The notes below the pieces were generated by a model. The model saw only the letters and a list, made by a program, of their open reading frames with translations. It was not told the origin of the DNA and ran no database searches. Positions 1 to 6,134 of a DNA stretch of 7,768 bases are shown in pieces (within the stretch, counting starts at the first letter, position 1; each line of letters begins with the position of its first letter). The DNA is taken from the NCBI GenBank assembly GCA_016782825.1, contig JADHXT010000159.1:1-7768 (forward strand). Direction: 5' to 3'. This DNA is from Candidatus Brocadiia bacterium. Its GTDB lineage: Bacteria > Planctomycetota > PUPC01 > DSUN01. Made by a program: the position numbers and the translations under genes.

Positions 1-1
1 G

Positions 2-592
2 CTGCAACTGGCCGCGTGCCGCGAGTTGCGCAAGATGTACAACGATGCCGGCGTGACCATTCACATCCAGAAGTCCGGCTTCGGCCGTTCGGACGAGGAC
101 ATCGAGTTCAACTTCCTGAAGGCCAAGGCCCTCGGCTGCACGGGCATCACCCTGGAACGCAACGAGGGGATGGCCAAGCGGCTCGCCCCGTTCGCCGCCA
201 AGCACAAGGTCTGGGTCGCCTTCCACAACCACACCGGCAACGTGCCCGTGATGGACAAGAGGGATCCGATCCTGGAGCACGGCAAGTACATCGGCTACAA
301 CTTCGACGTGGGCCACTACGTGGCCGGCACCAAGGGCAAGTCGCCCATTCCCGTGATCGAGAAGTATCACGACCGCATGGTCAGCCTCCACCTGAAGGAC
401 CGCACCGCCAAGGGCGGCAACCTGGCGTGGGGGGAGGGCGAGACGCCGCTGAAGGAGATCCTCCAGCTCATGCGGAAGGAGAAGTGGACCTTCCCCGCCG
501 ATATCGAGCTGGAGTACAGGGTCCCCAAGGGCTCGGACGCGATCAAGGAAGTCGCCAAGTGCGTCCAGTTCTGCAAAGAGGCGCTCGCCTGA
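2..592 (+). CDS. Sugar phosphate isomerase/epimerase, TIM barrel (5'-truncated)
   Basis: The C-terminal 196 residues of an AP-endonuclease-2-like (xylose-isomerase-like, PF01261 type) TIM barrel; the frame is open to the window edge, so the true start lies outside. Visible motifs in order: a strand ending ITLERNEG, then VAFHNHTG, then NFDVGHYVAG, then SLHLKDRTA, then WGEGETPLKEIL, and IELEYRVP near the end. These are the usual strand-end Glu, His, Asp and Glu positions that bind a divalent metal, so the active site looks intact in the part that can be seen. Family members isomerise or epimerise sugars, sugar phosphates, inosose or 3-keto sugars; the exact substrate cannot be read. No signal peptide can be judged because the N-terminus is missing. 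The following DUF1080 gene suggests a role in carbohydrate breakdown. Family call is firm, substrate unknown. Confidence 0.88.
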   Translation: MQLAACRELRKMYNDAGVTIHIQKSGFGRSDEDIEFNFLKAKALGCTGITLERNEGMAKRLAPFAAKHKVWVAFHNHTGNVPVMDKRDPILEHGKYIGYNFDVGHYVAGTKGKSPIPVIEKYHDRMVSLHLKDRTAKGGNLAWGEGETPLKEILQLMRKEKWTFPADIELEYRVPKGSDAIKEVAKCVQFCKEALA

Positions 593-698
593 GTCCACCG
601 TGCGCGGTTCGAGTGCCAATGCGGGGCGAGGGTGCAGGAGCATCACCGGCTGTCGGGATACCCCACGACTCAAGGCCAGCCTCCTTGCCATTGCCTGC

Positions 699-727
699 TT
701 GCAGCGGCCCGCGGCACGCGCTACGAT
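699..727 (+). promoter_or_regulatory. Possible weak promoter of the DUF1080 gene
   Basis: TTGCAG (699-704) and TACGAT (722-727) are separated by 17 bases. The match to the sigma70 consensus is 3/6 and 4/6, so this is only the best candidate in the gap, not a strong site. It would place the transcript start near 734 and leave a leader of about 65 bases. Confidence 0.3.
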
Positions 728-786
728 AGGCCGGGCCGTCGTACGCGGCGTGCGGCGGGTCACACTGTTGTGCCACTCATCTTTTC

Positions 787-792
787 AGGAGA
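787..792 (+). promoter_or_regulatory. Ribosome binding site of the DUF1080 gene
   Basis: AGGAGA ends six bases before the ATG at 799. This good Shine-Dalgarno match fixes the start and places a clean signal peptide at the N-terminus. Confidence 0.8.
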
Positions 793-798
793 CCGGGA

Positions 799-2115
799 AT
801 GCGTCGAGTGCTCTGGATTGCAGTGGCCGCCGTGGCGATCGTGCTCGTGTGGGGCGTCTCCGCCCAGGCCGAGGTGAAGGCCCCCGAGGGGTTCACCGCG
901 CTCTTCAACGGAAAAGACCTCACCGGCTGGGGCGGCATGGGCCACTTCGACCCGCGCAAGGTGTGGGCCATGAACGACGAGCAGAAGCAGGCGTTCTTCG
1001 CCAAGAACTTGGAGGACGTGAAAAAGCACTGGCGCGTGGAGAATGGCGAGGTGGTGAACGACGGCCACGGCGTGTATCTCACCACCACGGAAGAGTACGG
1101 CGACATGGAGTTCCTCATCGACTACAAGACCGTGGCCAAGGCGGACAGCGGCATCTATCTGCGCTCGAACCCGCAAGTGCAGATCTGGGACTACACCAAG
1201 GCAGGCGGCAAGTGGGGCATCGGCGCCGGCAAGGGCTCCGGCGGCCTGTGGAACTGTAGCCGCGGCAATCCCGGCAAAGATCCCCTCGTGCTGGCCGACA
1301 AGCCTTTCGGCGAGTGGAACAGCTTCCGCATCCGCCAGACCGGCGCCCGCACCACCGTGCATCTCAACGGCAAGCTCGTGGTCGACCACGCCGTGATGGA
1401 GAACTTCTGGAACCGCAAGAAGCCCCTCTGGGCCACCGGCCCCATCCAGCTCCAGACCCACGGCGGCGAGATCCGCTGGCGCAACATCTTCATCCGCGCA
1501 ATCCCGCCTGAAGAGGCCAACACGATCCTTCGCAAGAAGGACGGCGACGGCTTCACCGCCATCTTCAACGGCAAGGACTTCACCGGCTGGGCCGGCCCCG
1601 TGCAGAACTACGACATCACGGACGGCGCCATCGTGTGCAAGCCCCACAAGGGCGGCACCATCTACACGAAGGACGAGTATGCCGACTTCGTCGTCCGCTT
1701 CGACTTCAAGCTCCCGCCCGGCGGCAACAACGGCCTGGCCATCCGCTACCCCGGCAAGGGCGACACCGCCTACGGGGGCATGTGCGAGCTTCAGGTGCTC
1801 GACAACACCCACCCCCGCTGGGCCAAGCTCGACCCGCGCCAGTTCCACGCCTCGGCCTACGGCATGGTGCCCGCCCACCGCGGCTTCCTGCGCCCGGCCG
1901 GCCAGTGGAACTACCAGAAGGTGACCGTCAAGGGCTCGACCATCCAGGTGGAACTCAACGGCACCCTCATCCTCGACGCGGACCTGAGCAAGGTGACGAA
2001 GTTCATGGGCAACCGCCCGCACGCGGGCAAGGACCGGACGAAGGGCCACTTCGGCTTCGCCGGCCACTCGGACCCCGTGGCCTTCCGGAGCATCGAGATC
2101 AAGAAGCTCGATTGA
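799..2115 (+). CDS. Secreted protein with two DUF1080 (3-keto-disaccharide hydrolase) domains
   Basis: 438 residues. A signal peptide (charged MRR, hydrophobic stretch about 4-20, probable cleavage after AQA at 22-24) sends it out of the cytoplasm. Two concanavalin-like DUF1080/PF06439 domains follow: residues about 31-235, opening with GFTALFNGKDLTGW, and about 251-437, opening with GFTAIFNGKDFTGW. Each contains the family pattern of an 'SGIYLRSNPQVQIWDY' or 'NGLAIRYPG...ELQVLD' core and a 'TVHLNGKLV' or 'QVELNGTLI' strand. Domain 1 carries an extra helical segment (about 48-78) that domain 2 lacks, so they are diverged copies. The family includes hydrolases that cleave 3-keto-glycosides, and many paralogues occur in planctomycetes; activity of this protein is inferred. 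The LeuD-like gene starts 33 bases after its stop, so the two are probably co-transcribed. Confidence 0.93.
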   Translation: MRRVLWIAVAAVAIVLVWGVSAQAEVKAPEGFTALFNGKDLTGWGGMGHFDPRKVWAMNDEQKQAFFAKNLEDVKKHWRVENGEVVNDGHGVYLTTTEEYGDMEFLIDYKTVAKADSGIYLRSNPQVQIWDYTKAGGKWGIGAGKGSGGLWNCSRGNPGKDPLVLADKPFGEWNSFRIRQTGARTTVHLNGKLVVDHAVMENFWNRKKPLWATGPIQLQTHGGEIRWRNIFIRAIPPEEANTILRKKDGDGFTAIFNGKDFTGWAGPVQNYDITDGAIVCKPHKGGTIYTKDEYADFVVRFDFKLPPGGNNGLAIRYPGKGDTAYGGMCELQVLDNTHPRWAKLDPRQFHASAYGMVPAHRGFLRPAGQWNYQKVTVKGSTIQVELNGTLILDADLSKVTKFMGNRPHAGKDRTKGHFGFAGHSDPVAFRSIEIKKLD

Positions 2116-2148
2116 CGCACGCCGCGCGACGTAAGGGAACCCCCTGGC

Positions 2149-2649
2149 ATGAGCATCACTGGCAAGGCCTGGAAGTTTGGCGACGGCATCAGCACCGACC
2201 ACATCGCCCCCGGCCGCCTGTTCCACCTGCGCTCCGACCTCCCCGAGCTGGCCAAGCACTGCCTCGAGGACGCGCGGGAGGACTTTGCGCCCAACGTGCA
2301 GCCCGGCGACTTCGTGGTGGGCGGCACCAATTTCGGCCAGGGCTCGAGCCGCGAGCACGCCCCCACGGTCATCAAGCTGTGCGGCACCGGCGCCGTGCTC
2401 GCCAAGAGCTTCGCCCGCATCTTCTTCCGCAACTGCGTGAACGTGGGCCTGCCCGCGCTGATCGTCGATACCGACAAGATCAACGAGGGCGACCAGCTCG
2501 ACGTGGACCTCGATACCGGCACGATCAAGAACCTCACCACCGGCGAGGAAATGAGCGCGCCCCCGCTCCCTCCCGTCATGCGCCGCATCATCAGCGACGG
2601 CGGCCTCGTCGAGCACATCAAGAAGCATGGCGAGCTGAAGATCGATTAG
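2149..2649 (+). CDS. leuD: 3-isopropylmalate dehydratase/homoaconitase-type small subunit (LeuD-like)
   Basis: 166 residues, the usual length of the short LeuD/DmdB-type small subunit, the swivelling domain that completes an aconitase-family [4Fe-4S] hydro-lyase. Visible marks: KFGDGISTDHIAPGR at 9-23, the phosphate/carboxylate-binding signature GTNFGQGSSREHAP at 59-72, and KSFARIFFRNCVNVGLPAL at 86-104. The enzyme moves a hydroxyl group by dehydration and rehydration of a malate or tricarboxylate substrate, in leucine synthesis or a related pathway, in the cytoplasm. The specificity loop after PGR reads LFHLR, carrying an Arg as in homoaconitase-like members, so isopropylmalate is not assured. 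The catalytic large subunit that carries the cluster is not in the window. Start ATG has a TAAGGGA-like site about ten bases upstream. The family is certain, the substrate is not. Confidence 0.9.
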   Translation: MSITGKAWKFGDGISTDHIAPGRLFHLRSDLPELAKHCLEDAREDFAPNVQPGDFVVGGTNFGQGSSREHAPTVIKLCGTGAVLAKSFARIFFRNCVNVGLPALIVDTDKINEGDQLDVDLDTGTIKNLTTGEEMSAPPLPPVMRRIISDGGLVEHIKKHGELKID

Positions 2650-2672
2650 CTCGTCTTCCCGCGGGGGCGAGC
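2649..2672. terminator. GC-rich hairpin between convergent genes, possible shared terminator
   Basis: 2649-2658 can pair with 2663-2672 (GCTCG with CGAGC at the base, then several G-T and G-C pairs, four-base loop). It lies directly after the LeuD-like stop and just beyond the stop of the minus-strand operon, where a bidirectional terminator is expected. It has no clear T-run on either side, so rho-independent action is uncertain. Confidence 0.4.
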
Positions 2673-2680
2673 AATGCGGG

Positions 2681-3292
2681 CTACACGTGAGGTGGGATGG
2701 GAGGCTCGGCGTCGAGCAGTGCAGCAGGGGGCACCCTGGCCGGCCCCTTCCTGTGGACGAAGAAGAATACGTAGAACATCGCCAGCCAGAGCACACACGC
2801 AGAGAGCACGGCGCCTACCTGCCAGCCGCTGAGCTTCGGCACGTCGTCGAGCAGCAGCAGGAACGCCCCCTCAGGGACCTCCAGCCCGTTCTGCGCGAAG
2901 CACTTGCGGATGCGGGAGGCGAAGGGGTGGCGGTCGAATGGCCGCAGCTTGCCCACGAAGCGGCCGAGCTTCTTCCGTTCGTCGGGCACCTTGCCGTCCG
3001 CGCGCACCACGAGCCGCGGGCCGTAGGGGGCGATGCGGAAGCAGGTGTACGACAGCCCGTAGCGGTGATAGGTAAAGGCGTGGGTGAAGTCGGCCTCGCC
3101 TTCGATGGCCACAAACGTGGTGCCCGGCAGGCGCTCCGCCGTCAGGTGCTTCGGGCCGGCGACCACCACAGGCTGCTTCGCGCCCAGGTCGTAGAGCAGA
3201 TCGGGTATCTGGACGTGTACGATCCACGCCACGAAGGCGAGCACCAGGAGCTGGAGGGCCGTCAGCCACAGTCGCTTGCGGAAGAGGGACAT
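2681..3292 (-). CDS. Unknown protein anchored by a membrane helix at each end
   Basis: 203 residues, not recognised. A helix at about 9-27 follows the basic start MSLFRKRLW, and a second at about 157-179 is followed by HRKGPAR and a proline-rich tail (PPAALLDAEPPIPPHV). By the positive-inside rule both ends are cytoplasmic and the middle, about 125 residues, lies outside the inner membrane. That middle part is mixed beta-like (VVVAGPKHL, TTFVAIEGEADF, RLVVRADGKVPDE) with a basic patch (RHPFASRIRKCF). SURF1 proteins share the general plan of two terminal helices around an exported domain, but I see no shared motif and do not assign it. It starts 28 bases after the stop of the 542-residue gene and is the last gene of the dapF operon. 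The ribosome binding site is weak. No alternative start nearby is better. Confidence 0.75.
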   Translation of the reverse strand: MSLFRKRLWLTALQLLVLAFVAWIVHVQIPDLLYDLGAKQPVVVAGPKHLTAERLPGTTFVAIEGEADFTHAFTYHRYGLSYTCFRIAPYGPRLVVRADGKVPDERKKLGRFVGKLRPFDRHPFASRIRKCFAQNGLEVPEGAFLLLLDDVPKLSGWQVGAVLSACVLWLAMFYVFFFVHRKGPARVPPAALLDAEPPIPPHV

Positions 3293-3320
3293 GGCGGCTC
3301 GCAGAAAGGTCAGGCGGCGA

Positions 3321-4949
3321 TCAGGTGGCGGGCAGGGAGGGCACGGGCTCCTCGTAGACCTCGGCGCTCTCGATAAGGTGCTGGTAGAAGGCTTCGCCGC
3401 CGAGGGCGATGGCCCACGGCCACAGAGCGCCGCGGGAGTCCCAGTAGTCGAGGTCGCGTGCCTGGGTGTCGCGCGCCACCTGGCGAAGCGTCTTGTCCAG
3501 GAGTTCCTGCTGGAGCGCCTTGGTGTGCTGCCAGATGTCGCTCATCTGCTCTGGCGTGGTGTCGGCGTGAGCGAGGGCGCGGCGTCGGGCCTCGTTGTCG
3601 TCCAGGGCGGCCATGAGTTCGGGGAGGTTCTCGCGCTGCCAGGCCTGGCGCGCGCGGGGGCACCGGAGCGTGTCGAGGCGCTCGGCGGCGTCGGCGGCGA
3701 GTTCGGGGTAGGCCGCCGCGAGGTCTCGGGCGGGGATTTCGTCGCGCCCGAAGTAGGGCGCCAGGTGGGCGGGCAGGCGGATGGGCGTGTCGAGTTCCGC
3801 GATGCGGTCGAGCAGATGGAAGCGCACCCGCACGAGGGGATGGAGCGTGCCCGGCAGCAGGCCGTCGGCGGCGAGCTTCGCGGCCAGCCGGTCGACGGCG
3901 GGCATGTACAGGGAGCCCCGGTAGGGCAGCGCCAGGGGGCCGCCTCCCTGGCCGAGGCGTGCCTGGATCACCAGGAGCAGCGCCTTTCCACACATGGCCT
4001 GCACCCCCACGTTCGCCAGGGCGTCCACCGGCATCGCTCCGTCCGCTCCGACGGGGATGCCATGCTCGCCCAGCAGCATCTCGCCGTCGCGCAGGAACAT
4101 GGCCGTGCGCACGAGGTGGCCCTGGTGCTCGAGGATGGCGAAGAAGGGCAGCTCGCCGTCGGAGCGCTTGAGTGGCCGGAGCTCGGAGTCCGTCTCCTCG
4201 ATGGCCTGGTTGTAGAGCGCGGAGGCGTGGGCGTAGTCGCGCAGGAACATCTCGAGCAGCGCCGTGCGTGCCGGGTCGGCGCCGAGAGCGAAGAGCGACG
4301 AGGTGAGGCCGAGCCGAAGCAGGCCGCTCGGGATGTCCTCGCGGAGCCAGTCGTGGTAGAGGTCCACCAGCCGGTGGCCCGCTCGGGCGGCCAGCAGGCG
4401 CTCCACGCGGGTGTCCTCGTGCTTGAGCCAGCGGCCCAGGCGCTCCTGCGAGTCCTTGCGCGGGAAGGTGGCGAGCATGTGGTCTCGGGCGCGTCGGCGG
4501 AGTTCGTGGACGAAGTGGCGGGTCTCGGCCACCGACAGGTCGCCGATGACGCGGTGGTGCAGGCGGTCGCCGATGTAGCTGGAGCCGATGAGCTGCCAGG
4601 TGTCGCCGGGCGAAAACTCATCGTACAGGTCGTCCACGGAGCGGCCGAGCTGTCGCGCCAGGGTATTGGTCTTCAGGCCGGTGACGGGCTCCCAGTGGCG
4701 GATGTCGACCGGCAGGCGGCCGAGGAACTCGGCGTAGAAGAGGGCGGCGCCCCAGTCCTGGCCGCCGCTGCGATGGAAGCGCTCGCGGGCCAGGTGGAGC
4801 ACTTCGTCGTCCACGGTGGAGCCGAGGGCGGTGAACGCCACGTCCACGTCCTCGATGTAGTGGGTCACGCGGATGCCCTTGGCCACGAGAGCCTGGAGCT
4901 TGGGCACGGTGTCCCACAGCGGGTGGCAGTTTTGATCGATGCTGAGCAT
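3321..4949 (-). CDS. Unknown 542-residue soluble protein, operon partner of dapF
   Basis: 542 residues, no family recognised. No signal peptide and no convincing membrane segment, so cytoplasmic. It looks largely helical, with many Arg/Glu/Leu-rich stretches. Segments that look specific enough to be conserved are SGGQDWGAALFYAEFLGRLP (61-80), the turn IGSSYIGDRLHHRVIGDLS (121-139), NVGVQAMCGKALLLVIQARL (313-332), GGGPLALPYRGSLYMPAVDR (335-354) and the C-terminal RDLDYWDSRGALWPWAIAL (498-516). His and Asp are frequent in them, which would suit a metal or catalytic site, but no known signature is present. The gene begins 15 bases after the dapF-like stop, so the two are very likely translated from one message. 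The start codon has only a weak upstream GG-rich site, suggesting re-initiation after dapF. I cannot name a function. Its reality rests on a long frame, typical GC-rich codon use and the tight operon. Confidence 0.85.
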   Translation of the reverse strand: MLSIDQNCHPLWDTVPKLQALVAKGIRVTHYIEDVDVAFTALGSTVDDEVLHLARERFHRSGGQDWGAALFYAEFLGRLPVDIRHWEPVTGLKTNTLARQLGRSVDDLYDEFSPGDTWQLIGSSYIGDRLHHRVIGDLSVAETRHFVHELRRRARDHMLATFPRKDSQERLGRWLKHEDTRVERLLAARAGHRLVDLYHDWLREDIPSGLLRLGLTSSLFALGADPARTALLEMFLRDYAHASALYNQAIEETDSELRPLKRSDGELPFFAILEHQGHLVRTAMFLRDGEMLLGEHGIPVGADGAMPVDALANVGVQAMCGKALLLVIQARLGQGGGPLALPYRGSLYMPAVDRLAAKLAADGLLPGTLHPLVRVRFHLLDRIAELDTPIRLPAHLAPYFGRDEIPARDLAAAYPELAADAAERLDTLRCPRARQAWQRENLPELMAALDDNEARRRALAHADTTPEQMSDIWQHTKALQQELLDKTLRQVARDTQARDLDYWDSRGALWPWAIALGGEAFYQHLIESAEVYEEPVPSLPAT

Positions 4950-4964
4950 GCGGTGGCCCTGTGG

Positions 4965-5882
4965 TTAGGCTTCGGGGGCCGACGGGTCGTGAGCCATGGC
5001 TCGGGCGACGAGCTGCGGGTGCAGCACGCCCGTGTAGATAAAGCGGACGACGGTCTCGAGGCACACGTGTCCGGGGCAGCGGTGCTCGTCGAGGTGGAAG
5101 TAGACCCGCAGGGTGTCGCCGCTGCGCACGTCCACGAGCACGGGACGGCTCATGTCGTGGTATTCCTGCGGCCAGCCGAAGCGGAGAGCGGCCAGGTAGG
5201 CGGCCGTGGCCGAGCCGGTGCCACAGGCGAGGGTCTCCGCCTCGACGCCGAACTCGTAGGTGCGGACGGCCAGGTGGCCCTCGCCGAGCACCTGGGTGTA
5301 GTTGACGTTCATCCCGCGTGGCTGGAAGCGCTCGTGATGGCGGATGGCGGGTGCTTGGTGGATCATGTCCACCTCGTTGATGTCGTCCACGTACACCACG
5401 GCATGCGGCACCCCCGTGACCGCCACATCGCACGAGCACTGGGTGCCTGCGGCGGTGATGGCCACGTCGGTCTCCACGTCGCGCGGCGCGGGGATGCACA
5501 CCCGGATGTAGTCGCCATCGGCGCGCCGCCCGCGCACTTTCCCCGCCGGGGTCGCGATGCGCACCACCTCGCGGTCGGCCCAGCCGTTGTCCAACGCCCA
5601 GCGGGCGAAGCAGGCCGCGCCGTTGCCACAGAGCTCGGCGGGGGCGCCATCGGGCTCGTAGAACTGCACGCCCACGTCGCCGCGGAGCCTGTCGTCGCAC
5701 GCGTCGGCGAAGATGATCCCGTCGGCCCCGATGCCCGTGCCGCGGTGGCACAGCGTGCGGGCAAAGCGGCCCACGCGGGCGGGCGAGGCCAGCATGGCGT
5801 CGAAGCGGCCGTCCCGGTTGTCGAGGCACACGTGGTCGTTGCCTGCACCGGACAGCTTGGCAAACGGGACGGGTGCGCTCAT
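4965..5882 (-). CDS. dapF: Diaminopimelate epimerase family protein (DapF-like)
   Basis: 305 residues, somewhat longer than the usual 270-280. DapF enzymes interconvert LL- and meso-diaminopimelate in the cytoplasm for lysine and peptidoglycan, without a cofactor, using two cysteines. Both are here: C85 in LCGNGAAC and C220 in LACGTGS. Also present are SGAGND (11-16), GIGADGII (50-57), DG at 78-79 and MNVNYTQV (191-198). Several substrate-side positions differ from classical DapF: E76 where Asn of NADG is usual, V158 where Asn of NPH is usual, F211 where Arg of YERG is usual, and A90 for the Arg of CGNGxRC. The ATG at 5880-5882 is chosen because the family signature begins within ten residues; a longer open frame upstream crosses the promoter. 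Its ribosome binding site is poor. First gene of a three-gene operon. Family sure, substrate open. Confidence 0.9.
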   Translation of the reverse strand: MSAPVPFAKLSGAGNDHVCLDNRDGRFDAMLASPARVGRFARTLCHRGTGIGADGIIFADACDDRLRGDVGVQFYEPDGAPAELCGNGAACFARWALDNGWADREVVRIATPAGKVRGRRADGDYIRVCIPAPRDVETDVAITAAGTQCSCDVAVTGVPHAVVYVDDINEVDMIHQAPAIRHHERFQPRGMNVNYTQVLGEGHLAVRTYEFGVEAETLACGTGSATAAYLAALRFGWPQEYHDMSRPVLVDVRSGDTLRVYFHLDEHRCPGHVCLETVVRFIYTGVLHPQLVARAMAHDPSAPEA

Positions 5883-5930
5883 GGGGGTGGCGGGTGCCTT
5901 TCGGGTGGAGCCACGTGTGGGAGTGGCAGG

Positions 5931-5962
5931 GGGCCGGCATCGCAGCAAACAAGGGCCGGCCC
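5931..5962 (-). promoter_or_regulatory. Inverted repeat at the 5' end of the dapF transcript
   Basis: GGGCCGGC (5931-5938) is the exact reverse complement of GCCGGCCC (5955-5962), with a 16-base loop. The right arm lies within the perfect palindrome GGGCCGGCCC (5953-5962). The predicted transcript start is near 5964, so the message would begin with this stem. It may protect the 5' end, or be an operator for a dimeric repressor. Confidence 0.4.
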
Positions 5963-5970
5963 GTATCCCT

Positions 5971-6000
5971 ATTATAGGCGAAGGCGCGGCCACGGGGCAA
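5971..6000 (-). promoter_or_regulatory. Promoter of the dapF operon
   Basis: On the minus strand TTGCCC (6000-5995) is followed after 18 bases by a perfect TATAAT (5976-5971). The expected start near 5964 leaves a leader of about 80 bases before the dapF ATG. The surrounding sequence is strongly GC-rich, so an exact TATAAT here is unlikely to be chance. Confidence 0.65.
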
Positions 6001-6025
6001 GTATCTTCATGTCCCGCACCCGCCC

Positions 6026-6054
6026 TTGAATGACAACGCGCAACTGGGTATAGT
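6026..6054 (+). promoter_or_regulatory. Promoter of the PDZ lipoprotein operon
   Basis: TTGAAT (6026-6031, 4/6) and TATAGT (6049-6054, 5/6) are separated by the ideal 17 bases. A transcript would start near 6061, about 85 bases before the chosen ATG. It is back to back with the dapF promoter; the two -35 boxes are 25 bases apart. A second, weaker set (TTGCGT 6069-6074, 16 bases, TACAGT 6091-6096) lies downstream. Confidence 0.6.
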
Positions 6055-6134
6055 AGAACATGTAACCCTTGCGTCGTACGCCGTGTATGGTACAGTAGCA
6101 GAGAGTGAGACGATGAACCGTTTGCCCAAACCAC

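Larger units (their letters stand above)
593..798. other. Intergenic region between the TIM-barrel and DUF1080 genes
   Basis: A non-coding gap of 206 bases. It holds a possible stem (648-657 with 663-681, a bulged GTCGGG/CCC-A-CGAC core flanked by GGCT/AGCC) that has no T-run, a weak promoter candidate near 699-727, and the ribosome binding site of the next gene. Reading frames crossing it have no recognisable protein content. Confidence 0.5.

Noticed and set aside
648..681. Stem-loop after the TIM-barrel gene as a rho-independent terminator
   Set aside because: The stem is bulged, lies more than 50 bases after the stop and has no T-run; mentioned only as content of the gap.
1635..2690. 351-codon plus-strand open frame overlapping the DUF1080 and LeuD-like genes
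   Set aside because: Arg/Pro/His-rich out-of-frame translation that spans two real genes and their intergenic gap.
760..2796. 678-codon open frame on the minus strand opposite the DUF1080 and LeuD-like genes
   Set aside because: Antisense shadow with His/Val/Ala/Glu-rich composition and no recognisable domain; the plus-strand genes there have clear families, a signal peptide and ribosome binding sites.
3276..6029. 917-codon open frame on the plus strand opposite the whole dapF operon
   Set aside because: It is the mirror frame of three real genes in GC-rich DNA; its translation is low-complexity (Gly, Val, Arg, Glu, His rich), has no domain, and crosses gene boundaries and the dapF promoter.
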